DNA of 64,000 nt from Taxillus chinensis. Lineage: Eukaryota > Streptophyta > Magnoliopsida > Santalales > Loranthaceae. Below, one piece after another: positions 13,601-25,500 of the stretch. The notes under the pieces were generated by a model that saw nothing but the letters and a program-made list of their open reading frames with translations, did not search any database and was not told the origin of the DNA. The DNA is taken from the NCBI GenBank assembly GCA_023512835.1, contig CM042090.1, positions 18,010,356 to 18,074,355 on the forward strand. The letters are read 5' to 3'. How positions within the stretch are numbered: the first letter of the stretch is position 1; each line of letters opens with the position of its first letter. The translations under genes and the position numbers were made by a program.

Positions 13601-13859
13601 GTTTCTCTCTGTTGCGTGTGATGAGACGATTTTGAATAATCAATATAACCACATCCCTGATAATTGATAATAATGATGACAAACCACAGCAAAATCACCA
13701 ATAATTACCATTAATCAGCATGGATTCATCAATAATATGGCATATTAGAAAATCTAATTACATACCTTCCAAGTTATGCTCAAGCCATTTTGATTGCTTG
13801 GTCCTGATGTGGCTTGCCCACCACCACGAGTAGGCATTGCTCGCAGCCCTGTGCAACAT
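10652..13859 (-). CDS. NETWORKED 2-type actin-binding protein, 2 exons, 943 aa
   Basis: Exons 13859-13766 (31 codons plus 1 nt) and 13389-10652 join in phase. Exon 1 encodes MLHRAASNAYSWWWASHIRT and continues KQSKWLEHNLE. Exon 2 continues EMEEKVKLMLQIIDEDGDSF and AKRAEMYYKRRPEL. Together these form the NAB (NET actin-binding) domain, about residues 1-105, and the tiny WWW-containing first exon is a family hallmark. The rest is acidic, with long coiled-coil segments. The C-terminus has the basic RVPLRSFLFGKKKKHKPSIF motif seen in NET2 members. NET2 proteins link actin filaments to membranes, and Arabidopsis members are mostly pollen-expressed. The gene is convergent with the SICKLE-like gene and 2.3 kb from the kinesin-tail gene. 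The subfamily call (2A-2D) is not resolved. Confidence 0.93.
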
Positions 13860-15742
13860 CTCCCTCCCTCTCTGCAAAAATTCAAGAAGCCACGACGGAG
13901 CCCGTTCGCTTTGCTATGTTTCTATTCCAAATCCCTCCGTAGTCGTTTACGGACAAACCTCTCTATAATAATATATGGTCTGATTTGATTCGATGTCTCG
14001 ATGTCATTAAGGCACAGACATTTTATAAAGTACCTGATGTTTTGAAATGTTTACAAAAGCAATTTATTTGAAGATGGGGCAGCCCACACGTTACAACTTT
14101 TTGCTAATTTTAGAGAGCGATATGTTACAGAGCAACCAAAAAAAAGGCTTGCGCAATGCATGACCTTGCGAATTTCCCTACGTAGCACATAACAGTCCGT
14201 GTGAAACAACCAGTAAGGTAAACAGAATGTGACAATCGCAGCTGATGATTTCCCTACGACCCAAATAGAGGGGCTTCCGGCCAACTAGAATGTGTAACAA
14301 TAGCAGGCAGCTGACGATTTTTGGCATGAGCGATTCTGCAATTAAATCTCAGCCCTCGATTACATCCTGCAACCCTGGGCCGGTGTAGCCAACACCCCAT
14401 ATTGAATTATAGCCCATTAAAATCGAAAGCTTGGATTTAACAATGCAGTTTAATGGCAACAGCCCAAAAGATTAATCCTCAAGCTCATCACAAATGCGTT
14501 GTTATTGTTCCACTCTTTTCTCTCATGTTACACTTCCGAGTTAGTTCTCGTTTAGGCTACTAGAAAGTGTCTCCATTTTAAGCATCTTTGGACGAAGAAG
14601 ATTTTAAATAGTTGATCGCACACAATATGAACAGTTATTTGTACAGCGTTTTCTCAGTCATGTAAAGCCATATTTGCACCAATGAATTCACCCACTCACG
14701 GTTCTTTCTTACAGTTCTTTTTAAATACGCACAGCACCTCTCTTTCAGCTCCCATTAATACTTACATCACCGAGAAATTCTAAAGACATCCAAACAGGCA
14801 ATCACATCCCAGCACTAGGAGGATCATAGAATTATTCACCATCAGTTCTGATCCATACCGAAAACATTGGCATGAATCAACAGTATAGCTAACAGCATTC
14901 ATAGAAGCTGGTTTTATTCCCCTGTTTCTTGATGATGCCAGTTTTTCCATCAATGCAGTTGCTCCTTTTTTTGTTGCATCTCTGCACGGTGCTTAACTTG
15001 GTTAACAGAAGAGAATAGGTGCTTGTATGAGACGGCAACGTAGTGACCATCATCATTCCTGATGTGAGCCGGGCTCACGAGAAGAGAGTCGCAGTTATAT
15101 ATCTGATGGATACGTTGTTTGCCTACAAACTTGCAATGGCCAAGTCCTCTAGGGAAACTGAACATGGTGCTATATCATCATGCCAAACATTTCGAAATTG
15201 TCTATCATTTCATCTAGGAACAATTTGAACAACTCCTCGAATTGCCATCTCTACCTCGGAAGAGCTATGAGTTCTTTACTCCCAAAATAATAGTTTCCCA
15301 CCATTTGTTTTTTAAACAAATGGAATCGCATGAGCTGCCACCAAGGTTGTATTGTGATTACATGATGAGTTACCATATTAGGCTAGATAAATAGGCATTA
15401 AATAAGATTTGTCAGTTGTTTCTTTCCCAATCATATACGCGCATTTACATAAAACCTTTCTCATTAAAGGATGCCTTACTACTTCCCACTGATGAACGGC
15501 CTCGGGCAATCCCCACTAGGAGTGTCGGCGGTCCTTTAGTTCTTTGTTATTCATATTTTTAACCAATACTGCAATGAGCGGAAATACAATCCAAACCCGT
15601 TTACAAATTTTATAAAATAACAGTAGCCGAAAACAAAATCCAACTCATGTAAGTGCTCTGAGTCAAAAATTTCACAGAAACGACAAAAGCAACCTCCTTA
15701 CATCAGATTCAGGAGCAGCACTTAAACAAAGAAGGCAGACAT

Positions 15743-15786
<44 letters not shown>

Positions 15787-16158
15787 GAATGGTTTTTCCC
15801 TCTTATCTGAACATCTGATGACTTTGCCTGCTGATCTTGACTTCAAGAGCACCGATGCTAGCCTCTGTTACTGTTACATTCATATAAACTTCACTCCTAT
15901 TTTTTTTTCTTTTTTCTTTGAATTGTCTGGAGTTGCCACGAATTCTGTGTACCACTCCAAAGACGTCTCCTCCCTACTAGCATTCTTGTTTCTTCATCAC
16001 TTTCGTCAGTCTAGTTCCTAGAAAATCAGCAAACTGAAGCGAGCTTAGTGGCTGATTTTACTTCTTCTCCCAATGGGCTTCGCTTTGGGTACCATCTGCG
16101 CATGGTGTAGTGTAGAATGAGTAGAGTAAATTTCAGGATATTGATCATAGAATAAAAG
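13860..16158. other. Intergenic region between the NETWORKED and kinesin-tail genes
   Basis: The right part is downstream of the kinesin-tail stop and the left part is the NETWORKED promoter. The first about 130 bp (13860-13990) is a plausible leader with CT-rich patches. A 71-codon minus-strand frame at 14950-15165 (CDSLLVSPAHIRNDDGHYVA) looks non-random but I cannot place it. A GA microsatellite is listed separately. I see no gene I can support. Confidence 0.5.
15747..15783. repeat. GA dinucleotide microsatellite
   Basis: About 18 uninterrupted AG units, downstream of the kinesin-tail gene. Likely length-polymorphic. Confidence 0.95.
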
Positions 16159-19100
16159 TTACAGTGTTGTCTCTAATGTGAGAAGGCCTACACCGTACGG
16201 AACAATTGGAACCACACTTACCTCTTTGTTCCTAATGTCACATAATTGTTTTGATTTTGCTCCACAAATTTTATCGCTCCCTTCGACTGGTTCCCCAACC
16301 GTCACTGCGCTTCCATCGTCATATGTAAGATCCCCGGTGATCTCCGACTGTGGCAAACCCTTGACCAAAACCGTTGCTCTGTTGCTGCACTTTGTGGATG
16401 CACAGCCACATGATATCCCGCAAGTTCCACCACTAGCTCGGCACTTACATTTGGTAGTCTTGCACAATGATTTTTTACTGCAGGAGCAACAGGTTGCTGC
16501 GGCTGCTGGTCTTTCACTAGCTTCCACAATCTCCCCGCTGGAAGAGGTCTTTCCACCCTGAAGATCACCTTTTTTTGCAGCTGGCTCATTCGACTCTGTC
16601 GTAATATTGTTAGCCATAAGAACGCCTGATACTTCTGATTCATCTGTGACTGCACTCCCAAATACATCTGCTTTACTCCCACCAGAATCTGAGATTAGAG
16701 TGCTTCCCAGTCCCTAGTACCAAATGAAAATATGAGAGCCAATTATATTGGAACATGGACGGCTAGTCCATAATGTTGAAAAATAAAGTCTAGTCCAGGA
16801 TGGAAGGGGAGTGAGTGCCTCCCCTTCCTTTTCTCCTTCCATTTCTTCAATGAAACCATAATTTGGAATGAAACATGGAAACAAAAGCAATAATTGGATG
16901 TAGTAATGACTAGGAAAATTATCTGTAGCGCATGATACCCCAAATAATCAATATAGTAGTAATAATAATAAATCTTTATAAATAATTTTGTTAGATTTAA
17001 AGCCTAGTCTAATAGCTACTGTGTCGAGGCCATCAAAGCTTTTAACATTTTTTACAAAGGAAAAACAGCTACAGCCTACAGCATTTGCAAAATCAATGTA
17101 AAACAATTTATAAGCAGTGTTTCGTGAATAGCTCATTTATGAGAATTATTTACGAATTTCTTGAAATATAAGCATCAGTCTGATCAGAAGTCAAAAAAGC
17201 AGGCATTCAAACCTCTGAAGCCTGTACTTGGGTATACCCATCGCCTTTCATTTTGAGTTGTTCCACCAAATTGCTAAGTTCGGCTACTTTTTCATTGAGC
17301 TCACTCAACTCAGAATCCTTCTCTCTGCAATCAGCTTCTTTGTCCTGTAACATACACCTAAAAGACGGAAGTACAGTTAAGTCCAGAACCCTCACTCGAC
17401 GATTATGCATAAAGTAGATTTACCGACAAGAAAATTCAGCAACAGGTTTCTCACCATAATTTTTTTTGAATAAGCATATCGGCTTCTTCCTTAGCCTTTG
17501 CAGCTTCCTCGGCCAATCCAACTCTCCTAAACACAGATGCATTACATGAATTAAAACCCTAAAAATGTCGCAGAAGAATGTTGACCCGTTGAAGATCAAT
17601 TTTTATAGGGCAACGAAATTGCAACGATAGAATAAACACGGTGAGAATTAAAGGGTTAGCTGTTCCTTCGAAAGAAAAAAAAAGTGAGCTGTTGTCGACC
17701 TTTAAGTTTCAAAACTCTATAGTGCGAGTTGATTATGTCCAAGTCTGTAATGCCGAAGAACAAAGAAGGCTTCGAAGAAAAAGAAGAAATATAAAGGAAC
17801 TTACGCTTCTGCTTGACGCTCACACTCAACGCGTACTTTATTCAACATTTCTGTCATTTTAACCTCATTCTCAATCGCCTGCATGTGCATCGAGTTCTCA
17901 TCAAAATGTCAAAATAATAGTGAAAATTAAACTTCTACAGGCGCATCATGAACTTCACACCTTGTTGCCAGAAACTAAACTTCTACATAAAGAACCCAAT
18001 TACCCTAGAAAGTAATTGTCTATGTAGAATTTGTCATGCGCAGAGGAAAACAACACGCGAATTTATTTGAGTACATAGAGAATGTTATGCGCAAAATAAG
18101 GCTATCAAATCTAAAAAACGACTCTACAGCGTGCTGCCACTGAAGGACTTTTCCATCGGTTGGTCACAGTTTTTCTCTTTAATGAGCAGAGATAGAAACA
18201 CAATTAAAAACTTCATACAATCCGGTCTCTAAAGTAAACTATATTAGCAAAGGCATTTGCATATAACAGCTATTTACAAGCCTACAGATCTCAATATCAA
18301 AGTTTAATGATTTATCTTATTGGGTGTAAGTCCCATCTATTTTAACACTGATAGCTAAACTAGTCTAGCGAATTGGATTTTTTTTTTAAAAGCATTGTTG
18401 GATCATATTCATTCCAACCACCGAATTGGAGAAGATGAAATCAAATTGCATCCTTCAACACGTAAATGGCAAGATTTTACGCTAATAATCAATCATGCTC
18501 ACTACTCTCGCACAAACACAAACCAAATTCCTAATCTAGGCCAATAGTGGTCGCATAAACCATTTGTCACTGTACGTGTGCATGTTAATGAGCACACAGC
18601 ACTGCAGCTATCCACCTGCGCATACCTGAAGCCTTGGATTATTGCAATTGCCAGGTCCTGCTTAATAGAAAAATAAAATTAAAAAATCAATGATTAATAA
18701 CTAAATAACTATAATGTCCACCCTACAAAATATTATAACAAATTCACATAGCCGTGACAGAAATATTACGTGATGAAGCCTTTCTGGATTTGAGTAGCTC
18801 CTTCAAGCGTTCTGTAGCTACAGAGGCTTCTTCTGTCTTCCGCACCAAAACCTAGCAAAAATAATACGGAAAATTGAACACAATATATGCTGCTAAAATT
18901 AGGAAGAGTTAATATCTAGGTGAATCTTGTTTTACCAGCTTTAGCCTCTGGTTCGAATCTAACAGCTTACGCAACTCGTACTCAGTCCTCCTTCCCTCTT
19001 TCTTAAGCTGTTTATGGTTTTAAAAAAATGATTTTTAAAATCCTTATACAATATAACTTCAAACCAATAAATAAATAAATATAAAGGCTATCAAAATCAC

Positions 19101-19994
19101 AGAACAATGCAGCACCTGAAGAGCTTCTTTTTCTTGTGCCGTCTTCCATGACCTGAACTGCACCGACTCTTTCTTGATCTTATGCTGCAGTTGAACCTAC
19201 ACAGGAAAAAAAATACATAAAAACACAAGAAAAACATTAACTGCATCAATACAAAATCTATCAATGTACGAGGATACTTTTTGGGACTTGATCCTTGCAA
19301 TTTCATCCTGTAACAGTTTTGCCATTTCATCGCTCTTTTGCTTTTGCTTCAGTAACTGAGATTGACCTTCTAGTTTCTTCCTCAACTCTAAAACCTGAAA
19401 TCGCATACGACAATCGTCAGACGACGCGGTGTTTGTCTAGAACCGAAGCCTTCACGCTTTGGGAGTAAAGTTTAGTGTCTACCTGCGCTTCCAAATCATT
19501 CAATTTTTTAAGGTAGCCTCCCACATCTGGAGATTCGGAATCAAAAGTGAATGACGTATTCGCAATTTCGTGCCTCAATTCTTCGACTTCTTTCTGACAA
19601 GTCACACGACATACAGGGGTAACGTTATCGTTCTGTTTCGGTTTGGCAACCAAGAAAATACATGGATGGAATTGGAAAAAGGAGAAGAAATCTGAAATCC
19701 AAAATTTCTCAACAAAATCTGTAAAGATTTTCCCTGATCTAAGCCGATATCAAGCAAAACATAATCTTACAAAACACGAAAATGTCGCTAAATGTTCATC
19801 TATAGACCTCGAAGCAACCAAAATTCGGAAAAGAAAAAAAGAAATATTAAACGAGTATGTATGAAAATCAAGATCAATGATAGGAGCTCGCGACTGACCT
19901 TCAGAGCATCTCTCTCTTGCTCCAGCTCCTCGATTCTCTTTGCATTTTGCTTCTTGTTGATCGAACCATCGGCTCTGGTGAATCGCTTCATCAT
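16159..19994 (-). CDS. KIN-4-type kinesin tail without motor domain, 11 exons, 478 aa
   Basis: Exons: 19994-19899, 19593-19483, 19394-19278, 19196-19116, 19007-18936, 18851-18770, 18657-18626, 17878-17805, 17526-17455, 17357-17213, 16713-16159 (1437 nt, all in phase). The product is nearly all coiled coil, with blocks such as LEGQSQLLKQKQKSDEMAK, VQLQHKIKKESVQFRSWK, LKKEGRRTEYEL and VLVRKTEEASVATERLKELL. These are the stalk motifs of plant KIN-4 (FRA1/KIF4-like) kinesins. A Cys-rich cluster at residues 369-404 (CCSCSKKSLCKTTKCKC, then CGISCGC, then KCSNR) matches the KIF4-type C-terminal Cys domain. The N-terminal motor of about 370 residues (P-loop, switch motifs) is absent. The model begins MMKRFTRADGSINKKQ, with a leader-like sequence and no motor motifs upstream. 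It may be a functional tail-only gene or a truncated duplicate; all frames are intact. Confidence 0.85.
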
Positions 19995-20280
19995 TTCGGC
20001 AACCCTAGCTGGATCGATCTCTGTAGCTCAATCCCGCGCTCGCGCTCGCGGTCGAGGGGAGGTGGTGGGACGAGAAGAATCGATTTCTCAATTCTAGGGT
20101 TCCAAAGGGCAGTGGAGAAGCCTGAAATCCGATGGGTCAGGAGGCTCGGATGCGTACGGCAGTGAAAAAAACTGACTGGATGAATGAGAGCGTTTTGTGA
20201 AGGTTTATCAGACCTCGTTCGTAGACACAGGCGAGTCCAGTAGTCATTTCCCCCGCCCATACAACATTTCAAAAAAATTC
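19995..20280 (-). promoter_or_regulatory. Leader and promoter-proximal region of the kinesin-tail gene
   Basis: Upstream of the ATG at 19994 the minus strand is GC-richer than its surroundings. It has CT-rich, leader-like sequence and an (CG)CGAGCG-type patch near 20036-20050, then changes abruptly to AT-rich DNA past 20280. No kinesin motor motif is encoded. This suggests an independent transcription start and argues against a missing upstream exon in this segment. Confidence 0.55.
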
Positions 20281-22525
20281 AAAAAAAACGGCCAAAATTT
20301 TAAATAAATAAATAAGGAATATAGTAATTTGATTGGAGGATGGAGATTGAACCGTTTGAGTTTGAATTTTAGTTTTGACATTTTAAATTTATAATATCAA
20401 TAACACCCTCATATATGTTCTATGAATCAAATTTTAAAATATTCTTTAACATAATTTTCATTTCTATCGACTTTTAAAGAATATTATAATTATTTTGTAT
20501 AAATTTAAAATTATTATTTCTTCTTTATATTATATAATATAATTCTTTTTACTTTCCACACACATTTATTCTCTCATCATTACTAAAAAATAATAAAGCT
20601 TTAAATAAAATAAAATAATATTATTTTAATAAAAAATAAAATACTATAAAACATTATTTAAAATTTAAAATTACAAAATTACGTATAAATATATATATAT
20701 AAATAAATAATAAAAAATTGATCATCTAAATATATATTTTACTAATTTGGTGTGCCTTAATTGGATTAAAAAAATATATTTTTAATTAAAATTTAAAGGG
20801 TCCGACTCAAGTCAACAAAAGACAATTAAATTCATACCCCATTAATAATGTATGTCATGATCTAACTCGTTTACCCAATAAATTGGAATATCATTACCTG
20901 AAATCCACTCCTATTGATTTGCCAAGCATTTGAGTTGGGTTCACAAAATAAATTAATAAATTCACAAATAATTAAATAATTTTGTTAAGAAATATGTAAA
21001 AAAAAACTATAATTTAATACTTTCTAATCTGGGTTTTGGTTATGTTAATATTACAAATATCATAATCAAATCCATTTAAAGCTTATCATCAAGATCATAT
21101 ATCGAGTCTCATCTTGAATAAGCTAATTAAGATATAATTGTGCAAAATCAATATAGGCACATACTAGCTTGTTAACGAGCCTAATTCTCCAAGAGCCCCC
21201 TAGCCATCAGCCAGTCACCTTGTGTCGATAATAGCTCTCTCAACGTTGCCTGCCTCGCCTGCTTAACCTCCATCGACCAATGCCCCAGGGCCAGCTTTGC
21301 CCCACTTTCGTCCAGCGCCAACCACGTTCCAGCCACCTGCTCCCTTGATCGCTTGCAACAGATATCATCATCGTGTCGATTAGAGGCAAAGAAATCATCA
21401 TTGTTGGTGTTATATTTGCTTTTGCATTGTCCTCTCCTCTATCCTGCCTGCATTCACATCGGCCCTAGGGTGATGTCACCTTGCCATGTTAGCATCATTA
21501 ACTTTAACATGGTATAAACTTGTCTAAACTTGTGTCAATTTATCAAACATTAAATAAAATAATTAAAACATAGTATAATTGCACCATAAAAATGTTTTAA
21601 TCATATAATACGTAAGAATATCATGATAAATATTTCCTTTTTTTTACAATCATAACACTTACTCAATAATCTTATCTTTATACCTCTCAACAAAATAATT
21701 ATGTAAAAAATTCATCATATTCTTGATGTTGTCCATACTCTTCTCACCCGCCTAGTCATCTTATATATCTTACATCCAAACTCCAGATCTCCAATTGACT
21801 TCCTCATTGTCACTTTGAGTTCATTAGGCTAGGTTAATTATATTAGTCATAATACACACATACCGACCCTATATAATACTCCTTTGTATATTATTTAACA
21901 CAATAACATTATCGCTCACTCGCCAACAATGTCTATAACCCTATTTAGGATTCGACCAAATTATCATGTCCAAGAATTCAGAAAAAAAGTCATTGGAAGC
22001 GAATTTGATTGGGTGTTTTTAAGCGAAGAATCCCAACCCTCTTAATCTTTAAAATCTATGACTTCCTCATATTACCCTCTGCCCAAACGCACTCTATATG
22101 CGTCTTTGGGCAGGGTATTCAACTTGCTCTTTCAGATGATTAAAATTTTAAAATATTTTCCAAGTTTATTTTAATTTTGATGGAGAGCTTCTTGCCTCAA
22201 ATCAGATAAAATAGAATTAGAGCTGGGAACGCGTGCACAACGTACATATTCACAGGAATCACAGCATTGCAAAATAATAAACTAAAACGATCCAAGTTCC
22301 CTTGTGGTGTTACATGTATATAGAATTATATATATCCACAAGGGGCCATATCAGACCCTTCCACGGGCGCTCTGAAAATATTTTCCCCCTCAAGGTGAAG
22401 CAAAAATGAGCTGCATCTCAAGCGGATCATGACATCAGATCAGCACCACAACTCAGAACACAATATCATCACAACTAGTCCCTAGCTGTCTTCTAAACTA
22501 TGGTATTGCGATAGAATTCAGAGAG
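20281..22525. other. AT-rich intergenic region
   Basis: This lies between the 3' end of the SUMO protease gene and the leader of the kinesin-tail gene. It is mainly AT-rich with a moderately GC-rich island at 21180-21480 that has no good open frame. The last few hundred bases before 22526 should be the SUMO protease 3' UTR. I see no gene here. Confidence 0.6.
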
Positions 22526-25500
22526 TTACAAATGCAAATCTCCTGAGAGGATTTCTGTTAGCCCACTTTCCCCATCAATGGGCGGTGTAAGTCGCAGCCT
22601 TTTTGCAGGCTGCTCAGAGTCCAACATCAGCTCATTGAATTGTGTACCATCGCAGCTGATGTCCTTGTTTTCTTCCATTTTGGAAACCTGAGAGAACAAT
22701 GCACTTGGCTTTTCCTGGAATGTGAGGCAAGGGTCTTCGTTCTTGTTGCATGGCAGTAACTGATCGGGGATTGGAAGATCTTCAGCAGTCTCATCCAGTC
22801 CGCTTGAACCGTAAGTAAGATGCTCAGCAAAACAAGCAATATTTTCCGCTACTGGAGATCCAGATTGGTTGACATTTCTGTGTTGATTTTCACTTGCATT
22901 TTCCTTTACAGGGGAGATTTTATGGGACCCACATTGTGGCGAATCATCTGAGGCACAACTCCCAGGGGAAGACTCGGAATTTTTAGTGTCATGCCCAGGT
23001 AGCTCCATAGAAATCCCCGTACTCCAAGAAGCCCCCTCTACTCTGAAATCCGCGCATGGGTATGTCAGGGTACATGCATCAGGTGTCAAATTTACAAAAT
23101 GCTGATTGCACACTGCTTCTTCCTGCTTCAAAATTTACACACATGGCCAAAAGGTGAAAATGTGTCAGCTCAGTGATGCCAATAAATATTTTAAATGACA
23201 GTAACTTCCTTATTAACCAACGAAAAACTTTATACCCACAACCACAAGGCTGCTTTGACCATTCAATATTTATATCCAGAAAAGTGGCAGTACAATCTTG
23301 AAAAAATTGATGATGTCAACCTACACTTTCGACGTGATAAGAGCATAAGAAACATCAAGTTGTTTATCATGCACCATATTAGTAAGCAGTAAAGAGATTT
23401 CCATTTCTGGAAATGATCCATTTTTATCACTTATTATGCACCCCCAGGTTTTGGAGTAAAGGCTAGCACCTCAACTAGATAATAAATATATAAGTTTGCA
23501 TTTGGTGCATGGGATAAAGGGGGAGAGTAAAAATTTTCTTGTCTCCAAAATTGTTTGAGGGTAAATGGGATATGAAATAGAAATACAATCATTTATTTTT
23601 GGAAAAGAAATTTCAAACTAAATCGTTGCATTAGTTAATCATTTCACTTACCAAACAATATCACAATATTAGTTAATCATTATTCAATCTCATCATTTCA
23701 ATTATTATTGTAAATAATTTATTATTCTATCGTATACATCCTACTAAACCCAACATAAAACATTTATTACTGATTGCTCAAATCTATTACTTCCACTTTT
23801 TGGGGTTTCATAAGGAAAGTCGGTGGATTGGAAAGGTAAATTAATATATGTCACTTTATTATAAAGTCCACATTTTCTATATTAGGAGCAGATTTTTCTT
23901 TATTATGGTTGCATAGCAGATACACATTCCAAAAGATATCTAAAGTTCATATTGGCCTTCACTGTAATTTTCCTATTTAAAGAAATTGACATAAAATCAA
24001 AACAAGATGCATTTTTCTATAAAAGAAATCAATACAATCACAGGAACACAGGAATTAAGCTACGCCTCATAATTTCCAATAAACAGATGGATGAAAAAAG
24101 TCGGCGCTCAGATTCTCATTTCTGCTTGCCCCCATTAAAGTGAAGCAAGCAATTCTCATCTAAATAGAATTAAGTGTTCTTTTTTTTTTTTTTGATAAGT
24201 ATAATTAAGTGTTCTTCTCATAGAGAAAGATGAATAAATGTTCCTTACCGCAATAGATGCGATCGTATCATGATGAAAAGATGTTGTTGGGTCAAAAGAT
24301 TGACACTGTTCATCGTATGATACAGTGGTAGCCCCTGGCGTAATAAACTCCCTCAGAACCAAACCTGAATCATTAACACACTGAGAGCTCCTCAAAGAAG
24401 AGGATGCTAATAGAGTCATTTTGATTCCGTGGCCAGAATCCCTGCTTAATAATTTTCCATCACAACCCTTGGAAGGACAACCTGTCCCCTCATTAAACTC
24501 CACGCAAGTTTCGTTCTCGTTATTCTCTGCAAATTTGAACCGCTGCTCATCCCTACAACCAGCAGAAGAGGTTTCTCCAGAGTTAGTTTCGAGGAGCTCA
24601 TATATTAGCCTCTGGATATCAGCCCGCTTGAGAGAAGCTTCAGAAGGTGGAAACCAATGCGTGTTGAGCTGGAAATGAATAGAAAAATTGGTAGGCATTA
24701 AAACATAACAGCTAAGTTATTTTTTAGTTAAGCATGACAATTCTTACACAACACCTGCATATACAAAGTTACAACAAGAACAGTAGAGTCAGTTACTAAG
24801 AACAAATTTCACAATTCATCAATTAATTCCAATCTTGTTCAAAAACCTTCCCTAAAATCCAAACTCACAAAGTCACCAAAATATTAAAGCCTAATTTTTT
24901 TTGCAAACATTCTCCAAATACAAAAAAAGTCTCGTGGGAAAATCTTGCAGTGATCAACACATCTAAGAGGAATCAAATTTATCAAGACAAAGATTGAAGT
25001 TTCTGAAGCAGAGTACTTCAAACAAACAAGCTACAAAGTCAAACAACCTATGTCCCGTAGCTCCACCAAAACGAACCAGGTCTTTCCCTAAAGAATTTGG
25101 GGTTCACTACGCAAAGCCAAAAAAAAGTAACAATAGCCATTGATAAGGAGCCTCTTATAATCTTATTCAGCACATTCAAATACAAAGTAATGTTTTCTTC
25201 TACATCTTATAACTTAATACTTTCTTAACATCTCCAAGAAATTCTATTATGGTCCAAGAGTTGTATCAGCAGTCAAAAGGCATTAAATTTTTGTTACTCC
25301 CATTGCCTTCCATGGGAAAAGATGGATCCCAATTTCCCAAAATGGAACATAAGTCAAGAGTCAAGAACCCAGAAAATTCCCATAAAAGGAAGTACACCAA
25401 AACTTAAATACTAGGAACAAAGAGATCCCAAGATATTATTGCATAAATAATCAATTCTGTATGGGCTTCTTTTAATTTATGTTTCCAAGGTCCAAACATG

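Noticed and set aside
14950..15165. 71-codon minus-strand frame with CDSLLVSPAHIRNDDGHYVA
   Set aside because: It looks somewhat protein-like, but I found no matching flanking exons or family, so it is not called.
24180..24200. Poly(T) followed by GATAAGTA, as at the 3' ends of some plant retroposons
   Set aside because: Only the end motif is visible, with no body, box motifs or target duplication; it could be a chance T-run.
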